This document shows, one piece after another, positions 13,653 to 20,257 of a stretch of 20,257 nt of DNA. Position 1 is the first letter of the stretch; every line of letters starts with the position of its first letter. The translations under genes were made by a program, and so were the position numbers. The notes under the pieces are model-generated. The model was given only the letters and a program-made list of their open reading frames with translations, ran no database searches and was not told the DNA's origin. This DNA comes from a virus. The stretch is taken from IMG/VR virus record IMGVR_UViG_3300010885_041448, positions 1-20,257 of that record, one strand, 5' to 3'.

Positions 13653-13924
13653 CAGTTGCGATTGGCGATCAAGAGGATCTCTTCGATCTCGTCCAGTTCC
13701 TCGCGTCCATCTGCCAACGCATCGCGATTTTCCTGCATCTTGTAGGCCACACGTATGGCCTTGTTCAGCACTGCTTTCTTGATCTCAAGCTCGCCTGCGA
13801 TAGCATCCACGGTCTCCTTGAGACCTTCTCGCAGTGTCTCAACGTCGCGTGTGATGGCTACACCTTGGTTGATCAGTTCTTTTACCTTGGCCTTGTCGCT
13901 CTCGCTGAGGCTTCCGATGCTCAT
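13652..13924 (-). CDS. dsbA: DsbA-like double-stranded DNA-binding protein
   Basis: 90 residues, starts MSIGSLSESDKAKVKELI. ATG 13924 has TTGGAG at 13936-13931, just upstream; the in-frame TTG at 13936 is part of that site. The block LKETVDAIAGELEIKKAVLNKAIRVAYKMQENRDAL, then EELDEIEEIL, matches the layout of T4 DsbA (IKDIRIRAKDELGV ... FNRLLALYHKDNRDVFE ... VVELYDTV), a small helical protein that binds double-stranded DNA near late promoters. Here it likely supports late transcription; T4-type late octamers occur in this window. The match is by eye. Confidence 0.7.
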   Translation of the reverse strand: MSIGSLSESDKAKVKELINQGVAITRDVETLREGLKETVDAIAGELEIKKAVLNKAIRVAYKMQENRDALADGREELDEIEEILLIANRN

Positions 13925-13958
13925 GTGAATCTCCAAAAAAATTGTAATCAGTCTTATC

Positions 13959-13987
13959 AGTTTAAGATTGGGCTAGTAGTTTGTCAA
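13959..13987 (-). promoter_or_regulatory. Possible promoter for dsbA-galE-polymerase
   Basis: Minus strand TTGACA (13987-13982) overlapping the stop of the propeller-like gene, 17-base spacer, weak -10 TAAACT (13964-13959), 34 bases before ATG 13924. An imperfect repeat (AATCTTA / TAAGACT) lies at the -10 region. Only the -35 box is strong. Confidence 0.35.
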
Positions 13988-15306
13988 CTACGCCTAGCAA
14001 AGCTGCTGCTCAAAGGTATGATATTGCGTTGGCTGCTCTGTAGCGCATTGCGACCTGAACCAAGTGCTGCTGATAGGCTAAGCCTATACGGAGAATGCTG
14101 TGCTTCTCCCAGCTGCATGGTAACCGTGGTAGTGCTGTTACCACCTCCCATGTTAACGCTGGTGTAGGTGCTGGCTGCATACATGCCATACATCTGCACC
14201 ATGTTATTGCGAGGTATCCAAGTCACGCCATTGGTGCTGGTGAAATAGGTGTACTGCGTGAGATCGCTATAGGATCCAACCACCCAATGGTCCTGGAACC
14301 ACATGGCTGATCTGAAATAGTAGCCATTGAGGCTGTACTGTGACCAACCAGTGCGATCATTGCTGCTGATCAACAGCCTGCTGCTGGTAGCTACCAACTG
14401 TCCTTCTGGGCTGGCTGCGATGCTGACAAAATCAACCAATGGCGAAGACGTGACCGCACCACCAAGGTTCATGTTTACTGTGCTGGTGCTGCTGGGCGGC
14501 GTGCGAGCTGTGACAGTGGTGCTGCGCACCGTGCAGAAGAATGGACTGCTGTTCCATGTGGGATCACCGAGGTCAGTGGTATTGATGATCACACCTCGCC
14601 CACTGAAGTACAGGGTACCTTGGTATTCTGCAACATCATACAGTGGCCTATTGCCGTAGCTCGCAGGAATGACCACCTGCACCCAGGTGTTGGGATCTGG
14701 CACGTTGCCACCGCCTACCCAGTTGATGTTCTCTGTGTACCAGATGTCAGGCTGCCCGCTGGCATGACCCACAGCTACCCAGGCACTGGTGCTGACGCCA
14801 TTGACGGTGATGTTATCAAAATAACGCACATTGTGGAACCAGCTATTGGTGCAGGGGTGCGTGAACGCCTGATCCCAGGTGTAGGGGCTGCCGCTCTCGT
14901 TGATGAGGATCTGTGCGATCTGGTCACCTAGCTCATATTCGCCTGGCAGCGTGTTATCATCATTATAGATGCGAGATCCTGCAACAGCAAACAGCGGCCT
15001 AGCACCATCGCCATTCCTGCCCCAACTGATGCCCAGCGCGGTGAAATTATTGTCTAAGAGACGTGTGTTGGTCCATGTGCCCAGATCGTAGCTGGTGCTG
15101 GCCCAACCGCTGTCACTGATGGCTACAAACACGTTACCTGTGGCCGTGGTTGCTATGCCCTGTGCACGCATGCCAGGTGGGAATGGCTGTGCTATCTCAG
15201 ACGAGTTGCTCCAAAGGTAGCCATCCGTGCTGACGGTCACACCACCAACGCCTATGACGCGATCATAGCGTTGGCCTGCACCAATGAGGATGCTTGAATT
15301 GCTCAT
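13984..15306 (-). CDS. Propeller-like virion or tail protein
   Basis: 440 residues, starts MSNSSILIGAGQRYDRVIGV. It contains several S-x-D/N-G-x-x-W type blocks at irregular intervals (STDGYLWSN, STSYDLGTW, SSNDRTGWSQ, STNGVTW), each followed by a hydrophobic strand with Ala/Val/Gly (FVAISDSG, LFAVAGSR, TLYFSGRG, LVATSSR, HWVVGSYS). This is the pattern of BNR/sialidase-like beta-propellers common in phage tail-associated and adhesin proteins. Ser/Thr-rich linkers (TARTPPSSTSTVNMN, YTSVNMGGGNSTTT) occur twice. No catalytic residues are recognised. AGGGAGC (15317-15311) and a late-type octamer CATAAATA at 15332-15325 precede ATG 15306, so it is expected late. It could bind a glycan receptor. 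Confidence 0.75.
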   Translation of the reverse strand: MSNSSILIGAGQRYDRVIGVGGVTVSTDGYLWSNSSEIAQPFPPGMRAQGIATTATGNVFVAISDSGWASTSYDLGTWTNTRLLDNNFTALGISWGRNGDGARPLFAVAGSRIYNDDNTLPGEYELGDQIAQILINESGSPYTWDQAFTHPCTNSWFHNVRYFDNITVNGVSTSAWVAVGHASGQPDIWYTENINWVGGGNVPDPNTWVQVVIPASYGNRPLYDVAEYQGTLYFSGRGVIINTTDLGDPTWNSSPFFCTVRSTTVTARTPPSSTSTVNMNLGGAVTSSPLVDFVSIAASPEGQLVATSSRLLISSNDRTGWSQYSLNGYYFRSAMWFQDHWVVGSYSDLTQYTYFTSTNGVTWIPRNNMVQMYGMYAASTYTSVNMGGGNSTTTVTMQLGEAQHSPYRLSLSAALGSGRNALQSSQRNIIPLSSSFARRS

Positions 15307-15324
15307 CTCTGCTCCCTGACCTGA

Positions 15325-15332
15325 TATTTATG
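15325..15332 (-). promoter_or_regulatory. Late promoter octamer CATAAATA
   Basis: Seven of eight bases match TATAAATA on the minus strand; RNA would start near 15319, just before the AGGGAGC ribosome site of the propeller-like gene. Position and target gene type both fit a late promoter. Confidence 0.55.
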
Positions 15333-15334
15333 GG

Positions 15335-15913
15335 TCACTTGATGCCAATCTTCATCCAGCGCACATAGTGATCGTCAGGATCACGCAGCGGTATGCCGCC
15401 GAGGAACAGCGTCTCTGCTAGCGGATATTGCTCATCAAACTCAGCTAGGTTGTTCACCGTGTTGAAACGATTCTGCGGTTCATTGCTGCGTCCCTGTAGA
15501 GCTACCCAGGTACCCCTGGGTATGCGATCAAGCCAGCCGGCATTGCGCATGTTGTTGGTGCTGTTGTTGATAACCAAGCTGGGATCTTGCACATCGTAGT
15601 TTAATCTGTTGGCATCACCTGCTATGCTGATCAATCGGCCCTGCTTGTACAAACGGGGCATCAATCTCTTGCTGGCTGCCAGAAATTCTGGATTGAGATC
15701 CACATCCACCATGGTGTGGAACGGAACCTGCTTGATCAGCATGAACAGTGCCATGTTACCATACCAGCTGCCCAGTGAATATACCTTATTGAATTGCTTG
15801 ATGTTTTCTTCCTGCATTAGGCGTTTTAACACGCTGCACATCCATAGCTTGCTGAGCTGCAGGCTTGGTGTGAAGCTGCCTTCTAGCGTTTCTGGGGCGG
15901 ATTCCGTGATCAT
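15335..15913 (-). CDS. SAM-dependent methyltransferase-like protein
   Basis: 192 residues, starts MITESAPETLEGSFTPSL. VYSLGSWYGNMALFML fits motif I (GxxxG-like) of class I methyltransferases, VDVDLNPEFLAASKRL the acidic post-I strand (ribose-binding D), and SIAGDANRLNY the motif II GD. SLVINNSTNNM, then IPRGTWVALQGRS matches a block seen in phage methyltransferase-like proteins, where NTSCEHM is more usual; here the Cys is missing. Target unknown (protein, nucleic acid or sugar). No Shine-Dalgarno is seen before ATG 15913. It lies directly after the pstS terminator, so it needs its own promoter, perhaps the weak octamer CTTAAATA at 15925-15918. Confidence 0.7.
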   Translation of the reverse strand: MITESAPETLEGSFTPSLQLSKLWMCSVLKRLMQEENIKQFNKVYSLGSWYGNMALFMLIKQVPFHTMVDVDLNPEFLAASKRLMPRLYKQGRLISIAGDANRLNYDVQDPSLVINNSTNNMRNAGWLDRIPRGTWVALQGRSNEPQNRFNTVNNLAEFDEQYPLAETLFLGGIPLRDPDDHYVRWMKIGIK

Positions 15914-15917
15914 GTTG

Positions 15918-15925
15918 TATTTAAG
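15918..15925 (-). promoter_or_regulatory. Weak late-type octamer CTTAAATA
   Basis: Six of eight bases match TATAAATA. It lies between the pstS terminator and the methyltransferase-like start, the only place for a promoter of that gene. RNA would begin at or inside the start codon, so the message would be leaderless. Tentative. Confidence 0.25.
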
Positions 15926-15928
15926 GTC

Positions 15929-15953
15929 AAAAGGAAGGGGCGCACCGCGCCCC
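15929..15953 (-). terminator. Rho-independent terminator after pstS
   Basis: GGGGCGC, loop GGT, GCGCCCC (15953-15937 on the minus strand), followed by TTCCTTTT. A 7-bp stem of G:C pairs 29 bases after the pstS stop. The T tract is interrupted by CC. Together with the Pho promoter it makes pstS a self-contained unit. Confidence 0.8.
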
Positions 15954-15982
15954 TGTCCACACCAATCTGCGCAATCTGGCAG

Positions 15983-16918
15983 TTACTTGGTGGTTATCTG
16001 TGCGAACGTCTTCTTGACTTCTGCTTTCTGAGCAGCTGTGAGAGGCACGTAGTCCAGAGCTTGTGCTTCCTTGTCGTGTGCAAAAGCATACTCAAAGAAC
16101 TTGATAGCGTCTGCTGCAGCTTTCTTGTCGTCTGGAGCTTTGTACATGACGATGTAGCTGGTTGCTATCATTGGCCACGTGCCCTGGAAGCTCTTGAGAT
16201 TTGGCTCAACTGCCTTGCCATCGCTGCCCAACATCTTTACCCAGCTGAGATTATTGCTCTTGGCAAACGCATATTCTACGTAACCGATGCTGCCGTTGGT
16301 CTGCAGCACATTGTTGGCCACACCGTCGTTGCCCTTGGCACCGATCGCACCGCCGACCCACTCCACAGTCTGACCGAAACCATAGGTCTTCTTCCAGTCA
16401 GCATTGGCTTCTGCCAGAAAACGTGTGAAGTTCCAAGTGGTACCCGAGCCGTCTGAACGGCGGATCTTGATGATCGGAAGGTCTGGTAGCTTGATTGCAG
16501 GATTGAGCGCAGCTATTTCTTTGTCGTTCCAGCGCTTGATCTTTTCCATGTAGATCTTGGCCATTATGTCAGTGTTGAGCACTAACTTGCCTGCTTCTAC
16601 TTCCTTGAGGTTTACTACTGGCACGATACCGCCAATGATCATTGGAAACTGTACCTGGCCCTTCTTGTCCAGATCAGCAGCACTTACTGGGATGTCTGTG
16701 GCACCAAACGTCACTGTCTTGGCGTCAATCTGCTTCATGCCTGCGCCAGAACCAATGCTCTGATAGTTTAGCTGGTCGCCGCTGACCTTCTTGTAATCAT
16801 CAGCCCACTTGCTGTAGATAGGGAATGGGAATGTCGCGCCTGCACCTGTGATGTCACCGGCCCATGCTGATGTAGCCACCACTGCAGCTACCACTGATAA
16901 TGCGATTTTCTTTAGCAT
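15983..16918 (-). CDS. pstS: Phosphate-binding periplasmic protein PstS
   Basis: 311 residues. A signal peptide (MLKKIALSVVAAVVATSAWA, cleavage after A20) directs it to the periplasm. The mature part begins GDITGAGATFPFPIYSKWAD, and the phosphate-binding blocks GSGAG, FGATDIP, RRSDGSGTTWNF and GKGNDG are all present. KFFEYAF and a basic end follow. E. coli PstS is 346; here the stretch before the WPMIATSYIVMYK strand is about 20 residues shorter than in E. coli. Its role is high-affinity phosphate capture for the host PstCAB transporter; no pstCAB genes are in the window. AGGAGAGG upstream of ATG 16918. Expression from a Pho box suggests control by host PhoB. Strong likeness to beta/gammaproteobacterial PstS suggests acquisition from a host. 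Confidence 0.97.
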   Translation of the reverse strand: MLKKIALSVVAAVVATSAWAGDITGAGATFPFPIYSKWADDYKKVSGDQLNYQSIGSGAGMKQIDAKTVTFGATDIPVSAADLDKKGQVQFPMIIGGIVPVVNLKEVEAGKLVLNTDIMAKIYMEKIKRWNDKEIAALNPAIKLPDLPIIKIRRSDGSGTTWNFTRFLAEANADWKKTYGFGQTVEWVGGAIGAKGNDGVANNVLQTNGSIGYVEYAFAKSNNLSWVKMLGSDGKAVEPNLKSFQGTWPMIATSYIVMYKAPDDKKAAADAIKFFEYAFAHDKEAQALDYVPLTAAQKAEVKKTFAQITTK

Positions 16919-16951
16919 CTAGGTTGTCCTCTCCTGTTGGTATTCCGAGGA

Positions 16952-16997
16952 TATTTAAGAACCCTAAGATGACAATACGATTACAATATGATGACAA
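16952..16997 (-). promoter_or_regulatory. Pho box promoter of pstS
   Basis: On the minus strand three half-sites TTGTCAT, TTGTAAT, TTGTCAT start at 16997, 16986 and 16975, each followed by 4 bases, so the spacing is exactly 11. This is the PhoB direct-repeat pattern (CTGTCAT-N4 repeated). Eleven bases after the last half-site lies TAAATA (16957-16952) as a -10 box, the usual distance for PhoB-activated promoters that lack a -35 box. The start codon is 34 bases further. Confidence 0.85.
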
Positions 16998-17003
16998 ACG
17001 GTG

Positions 17004-17840
17004 TCATAGTTGCCTGATGTAGGATCTTATTGGATCATCCATGCGGCGAGCGATGCGCTTCACAGAGAATATGCCATCTGTGCTCACTGGGGCCCACTGA
17101 TACACGAAGTTATGAGGCTGCCAGAATGTCAGTGCGCTGTTGCTGCGCACAGCATCTATGAATTCTGTGTGCATGATGTCGTGGCTGTTGTGATTGAATG
17201 CGCAGTAGGGGGTAAGGAACGGTGATCGACCAGAGAGATGATAGGCTAGCGTGGGAAAGTAACATTCTTCTGCAGCCCAATCAAACCATAGCTGATCATA
17301 GCTGTAGTTGGCCATGCTCCAATCCACGATTTCTTGGAACAGCTCCCTGCTCCACCAGCTGCCTTCGATGAGATTGCCCAGATAGTTGTGGAGGTCGCTG
17401 CCGTCAAACAGATCCTTGAACAGCCGATCCCGATAGGCATTGCGCAGTGCAGGCCATGCCATCTCATGCGGTTGACTATCTGGACCAAACCACAGCGCAT
17501 AATCTGACTGCGTGATGCGATCGGTCAGACCTTGGCGCACGAACAGCTCGTTGGTGTGCATCACCGCAAAGTAGTCAAACTCTAGCTTGTTGGCCACTGC
17601 TACTTGGAAATTCATGATGTGATGCACGATGTGTGCATTACCATGCTTGCTGGTTATCCTATGCGGATTCAACCACACACCAGGAGTCTTCAGCTGAGCT
17701 GGATCAAAATCCGACCATGTGGCGTTGGCCATGATGATGAACTGATGATGCTCGCCGTTCCACTTGCGGGCATTGGCTATAGCATCATCCAGCACTGCTT
17801 GGTTCTCGTGTGCAGGAATGCTGAAAAGTATGGTCTTCAT
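17004..17840 (-). CDS. Glycosyltransferase-like protein (tentative)
   Basis: 278 residues starting MKTILFSIPAHENQAVLDDA. The start strand-helix, HHQFIIMANATWSDFD, then VHHIMNFQVAVANKLEFDYFAVMHTNELFVRQGL resemble the N-terminal half of GT-A type and core-2/I-branching glycosyltransferases, where a strand ending in a D/N/E motif precedes an acceptor region. SWWSRELFQEIVDW and WAAEECYFPTLAYHL fit the later W/E-rich region of such enzymes (E-E-x-x-F-P). No classical DxD is clear. The start overlaps the nucleotidyltransferase-HAD stop by 4 bases (ATGA). The product, if a glycosyltransferase, could use the activated sugar made by the two upstream genes. Confidence 0.65.
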   Translation of the reverse strand: MKTILFSIPAHENQAVLDDAIANARKWNGEHHQFIIMANATWSDFDPAQLKTPGVWLNPHRITSKHGNAHIVHHIMNFQVAVANKLEFDYFAVMHTNELFVRQGLTDRITQSDYALWFGPDSQPHEMAWPALRNAYRDRLFKDLFDGSDLHNYLGNLIEGSWWSRELFQEIVDWSMANYSYDQLWFDWAAEECYFPTLAYHLSGRSPFLTPYCAFNHNSHDIMHTEFIDAVRSNSALTFWQPHNFVYQWAPVSTDGIFSVKRIARRMDDPIRSYIRQL

Positions 17841-18877
17841 CGTAGTTCCAGCAGCTGATCCAAGCAGTCATCATCGCGCCGAATGTTTATGGCCACTGCG
17901 CTAGGATAGGGATTGGTTGGTGCGAAATCATTGATCACTATGCGGCGGGCATGATGCAGTCCCATGATCAGGCCGCAGCCATCAAAGCCCAGATCATCCA
18001 GCATCCGCCTTGTAACAGGTTCCAGTGCTGCTTGGCGCGCAGTGGTGAATATGATCTGGCAGCCCCGCGACTTTGCAGCCAGCAGCGCGTTCACGTTATT
18101 GGTCAGAGGTTCGAACACAGTACCATAGGCCTGAGGACCGTGCGCGGCTTGATTGCGTATCAGCGTGCCATCAATGTCACAGAATATGGTAGGCTTGTCG
18201 TTGAATCTCTGCCAATCTGCCTTGGTACCCAGATCCACATAGCTGCTTACGCGGCTAACTGGAAACACGTGATCCTTGCTGATCAGATGATCGATCACGC
18301 TGCTGATGTAGATCTCATCCAATCTGCTGTGCTTGATGTCATCATAGGCAGTGACAAAAGCATGTGCGCTCACGAACTGATAACCACCAACACAGAACAG
18401 ATCGCTGATGATCTTCTTCTCCATGATGTTGGTCACCATGTCCCAGCCATTGACTTCTACGTAGCTCTTGTTGGCAGGGGTGCGGAGATCTGGATGGTTG
18501 ACCAAGCAGTCAACGAACAGCCTGTTACCTGGTAGCAGAGGTTCGTGCACAAACAGGCTGTCGCAGTCCCTGACGAGGAAGCTGCCTGTTATGCCAGCCT
18601 GGTTCAGTGTTTGGTATATGGTCTCAGCAGGTCCACTGGTAGTTTCTGGCAGGATCACTATGTTGATGGCATCGCCAAGCATGCTGCGCAGCTGTGCAGC
18701 AGCGCCGTGCTGCTGATCGTGTTGCTGCAGTATCACCACATGCACGCGATGATCATGGGCGTAGGCCTTGGCTACCAGCTCTATCATGCCCCTGCCCAGA
18801 TAGTCAGTGAGCAGATATTTGGGTCGCATGTTAGGGAAGCGTGTGCTTAGTCCAGCACAGGGTATTATGATGTCCAT
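17837..18877 (-). CDS. Nucleotidyltransferase-HAD phosphatase fusion
   Basis: 346 residues with two domains. Residues 1 to about 225: sugar-nucleotide or phospho-compound nucleotidyltransferase, with IIIPCAGLSTRFPNMRPKYLL (NTP-binding G-x-x-TR ... PK), TTSGPAETIY near 80-88 and RDCDSLF near 103-109 (metal Asp). Residues 228-346: HAD phosphatase, with FCDIDGTLI (D234, D236), IIFTTARQAAL (motif II) and IVINDFAPTNPYPSA (motif IV). Such fusions usually make and proofread a nucleotide-activated building block for surface glycans, in the style of LicC or capsule cytidylyltransferases. AAGGAG is 11 bases upstream. It overlaps the kinase gene by 13 bases. The actual substrate is not known. Confidence 0.85.
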   Translation of the reverse strand: MDIIIPCAGLSTRFPNMRPKYLLTDYLGRGMIELVAKAYAHDHRVHVVILQQHDQQHGAAAQLRSMLGDAINIVILPETTSGPAETIYQTLNQAGITGSFLVRDCDSLFVHEPLLPGNRLFVDCLVNHPDLRTPANKSYVEVNGWDMVTNIMEKKIISDLFCVGGYQFVSAHAFVTAYDDIKHSRLDEIYISSVIDHLISKDHVFPVSRVSSYVDLGTKADWQRFNDKPTIFCDIDGTLIRNQAAHGPQAYGTVFEPLTNNVNALLAAKSRGCQIIFTTARQAALEPVTRRMLDDLGFDGCGLIMGLHHARRIVINDFAPTNPYPSAVAINIRRDDDCLDQLLELR

Positions 18878-19620
18878 AGCCTGGCTATCTCCTTGCGTAT
18901 CCAGTCAGTGTCTTGTGCATTGCGAGCATAAGGCAGAACACGCAGCAACATCAAGATAATGAGATGTGGATCAGCTGCCTGTGGATATAGATCTGATATC
19001 TCTTTGCGCAGCATCCACAGCTTGCCCTGCAAGCGTTCCGTCCTGTTGCGCATGAACCAACCACATTCCAAGTCCTGCATCAGCTTGGCTATGTCAAATA
19101 TCCAGCTGTCATACTCTGTGGTTATGGGATCAATGAGATAGAACCTACCATCGCTGCCATACAGTATGTTGTCCATGGTGAAGTCGCCGTGATAGTTGCT
19201 GCTTTTGAGCTGGCAGGGCAAGCGTGCTAGGAGCTGTTCTGGAGCAAATCCCAGTGCAGCCCACTGCGTTTCCAGCGCGGGATTGCCGAGCTTCTGCACA
19301 TACACGTCATAATAGTCTTTGCTGACCGAATCAGCATCTAACATGCCTATCACATCTGATATCCAATGCAGTAAACTGTCACAGGGATTGTGCAGCAGCC
19401 AACTGACCATGTCTGTGTGCCTGATGTAGCTCATGTCATAGTGATCAGGGCCTTGCGCCAGAAGCTCGGGCATGGCAATGCCCGTGTTGGCCAATCCATG
19501 ATGACGCTCTAGATTGCGTGCGATGTTACCAGATTTACGCACAAACCTGCGATCACCGTCCGTGATCAACAGCACTTGGCTGCCACTATAACCCTGTAAT
19601 ATCTCAACGATGTCTGACAC
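18865..19620 (-). CDS. APH/choline-kinase-family phosphotransferase
   Basis: 251 residues from GTG 19620 (the TTG at 19623 would add one residue). The Brenner motif NYHGDFTMDNILY is near 142-154 (catalytic D146, N151), with the metal motif LIDPITTEYDSWIFDIAKLMQDLE near 162-184, as in aminoglycoside, choline and sugar kinases. An N-terminal beta lobe (VLLITDGDRRFVRKSGNIAR) has the ATP-binding Lys. It probably phosphorylates a sugar, choline, ethanolamine or amino-acid-like alcohol; together with the following nucleotidyltransferase this gives kinase then NTP transfer, as in LicA-LicC. Antibiotic resistance is unlikely in this context. The start lacks a clear Shine-Dalgarno. Confidence 0.8.
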   Translation of the reverse strand: MSDIVEILQGYSGSQVLLITDGDRRFVRKSGNIARNLERHHGLANTGIAMPELLAQGPDHYDMSYIRHTDMVSWLLHNPCDSLLHWISDVIGMLDADSVSKDYYDVYVQKLGNPALETQWAALGFAPEQLLARLPCQLKSSNYHGDFTMDNILYGSDGRFYLIDPITTEYDSWIFDIAKLMQDLECGWFMRNRTERLQGKLWMLRKEISDLYPQAADPHLIILMLLRVLPYARNAQDTDWIRKEIARLWTS

Positions 19621-19651
19621 CAACGTGTTTAGTGCCTAGCTGAACCTGCTG

Positions 19652-20251
19652 TCAATCTTCCTTCTCTAGGTCCTTGAGAAAGCTGTTGATGTCCGCCTCG
19701 CTGTATCCCAGCAATCTACCCAGCTCTCTGTGATAGTCTACCGTGGGGTTCTGGCCATTCTTGTTCATGTCATAGATCAGCTGACCTATGCGCTTGACCC
19801 TGGCTTCCTGACCAGGTTGTCCTATCACATAGTAGTTCACGTCCATGTTGGGCAAGCGCCATTTCTGCTTGATCCAATCATAATGCTCCATGTTAGGTTC
19901 GTACATCTCTTCGTACTGCCCCATGTCGAGGAAGGTCACAGCTGGCTTGGTGCGTGCCTTCATCATGGCCAGCTCGTTCTCAGGCGTGCCATGTGGTGGA
20001 CCACCGCCTTCTTCCAGTGGATTCTTGGTCACCATGTAGTACATCTTGGTGTTGGGCGGAAACTCAAAGTGTGATTCTCCCTTGACCCTGGCCTGGGCCA
20101 TGGCAGCCTTGAAGTGGCTCTCCCACCACTTGCGATTGCGATAGTCTTTGATGCCCAGATAGCTGCGAGGATCTTCCTTGCGCAGAGCCTGCCATTGATC
20201 AGCAGTCATTGGTTCTTCAGACTCGTGTGCCTTGGCACGACCACGGCGCAT
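19652..20251 (-). CDS. Unknown 199-aa or longer protein
   Basis: Reads MRRGRAKAHESEEPMTADQWQ and ends FLKDLEKED. The ATG at 20251 is only 6 bases from the window edge and the frame upstream (TTA AAC) has no stop, so the gene may start outside. Highly charged, with an aromatic-rich middle (MYYMVTKNP, YDWIKQKWRLPNMDVNYYVIG) and a helical end (VKRIGQLIYDMNKNGQNPTVDYHRELGRLLGYSEADI). No membrane segment. The family is not recognised. Its TGA overlaps a TTGACA on the minus strand at 19655-19650, but no convincing -10 for the kinase follows. Confidence 0.7.
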   Translation of the reverse strand: MRRGRAKAHESEEPMTADQWQALRKEDPRSYLGIKDYRNRKWWESHFKAAMAQARVKGESHFEFPPNTKMYYMVTKNPLEEGGGPPHGTPENELAMMKARTKPAVTFLDMGQYEEMYEPNMEHYDWIKQKWRLPNMDVNYYVIGQPGQEARVKRIGQLIYDMNKNGQNPTVDYHRELGRLLGYSEADINSFLKDLEKED

Positions 20252-20257
20252 GTTTAA

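Noticed and set aside
12957-13745. 262-aa rightward frame opposite galE
   Set aside because: Opposite strand of a full-length GalE with all signatures; no promoter or ribosome site of its own.
13950-13969. Inverted repeat AGTCTTA/TAAGATT between the propeller-like gene and dsbA as a terminator
   Set aside because: One mismatch, A/T rich, and the following T-run is part of the dsbA ribosome site region, so termination is not supported.
16952-16959. CTTAAATA upstream of pstS as a T4-type late promoter
   Set aside because: It is better explained as the -10 box of the Pho promoter because of the exact 11-base distance to the half-sites; only 6 of 8 late positions match.
18865-19620. Aminoglycoside resistance gene
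   Set aside because: Only the general kinase motifs match; the neighbouring nucleotidyltransferase and glycosyltransferase-like genes point to building-block activation.
19623-19655. Promoter for the kinase gene at TTGACA 19655-19650
   Set aside because: No acceptable -10 hexamer at 16-18 bases (only TAAACA), and the start of RNA would leave no leader.
1-20257. tRNA genes, CRISPR arrays, insertion sequences or attachment sites
   Set aside because: No cloverleaf-like sequence, regular direct repeats, transposase or integrase was seen by eye; a tRNAscan run would be needed to exclude a tRNA formally.

Overview
The window looks like part of the genome of a large T4-related tailed phage (myovirus type) that infects a proteobacterium. 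The evidence is a T4 gp43-type family B DNA polymerase, a T4 gp45-like sliding clamp, a DsbA-like small DNA-binding protein, T4-style late promoter octamers (TATAAATA), dense packing with many TGATG-type stop/start overlaps, and many short unknown early-type genes. No rRNA, tRNA, insertion sequence or CRISPR array was seen. The host type is inferred from the PstS gene, which reads like a beta- or gammaproteobacterial PstS and has a canonical-looking Pho box.

Layout. Bases 1-113 hold the start of a leftward gene cut by the window edge. From 249 to 6701 all genes run rightward: a family C (DnaE-like) polymerase without a PHP domain, then small unknown genes, a DUF1281/YubB-like protein, a 260-aa unknown, a 65-aa/123-aa overlapping pair whose second member is faintly RelE-like, a HAD hydrolase and two tandem short-chain dehydrogenases. 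Five near-identical promoters (TTGACAG ... TGTGCTAnTGT) fire into this block and look like phage early promoters; at least two carry a perfect 17-bp dyad between the -35 and -10 boxes. From 6703 to 20257 all genes run leftward. In transcription order from the right edge these are: an unknown gene, an APH-type kinase, a nucleotidyltransferase-HAD fusion, a glycosyltransferase-like gene, Pho-box pstS with its own terminator, a methyltransferase-like gene, a propeller-like virion or tail protein, dsbA, galE, DNA polymerase, a sulfotransferase-like gene, a 100-aa unknown, the sliding clamp, a MazG-like pyrophosphohydrolase and an unknown protein under a late promoter.

How the genes work together. 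Polymerase, clamp, MazG and the DnaE-like protein serve DNA replication and nucleotide pools. Kinase, nucleotidyltransferase-HAD, glycosyltransferase-like protein, GalE, sulfotransferase-like protein and perhaps the SDRs suggest that the phage makes or modifies a surface glycan. PstS, with its own PhoB-type promoter and terminator, is an auxiliary metabolic gene cassette for phosphate-starved hosts. Most striking: (1) family B and family C polymerases in one phage; (2) three 11-bp-spaced Pho half-sites correctly placed before a -10 box; (3) a late promoter octamer in the loop of a perfect 12-bp hairpin that would hide the start codon only in read-through RNA; (4) the dyad-bearing early promoter family; (5) the kinase/nucleotidyltransferase-HAD/glycosyltransferase cassette.
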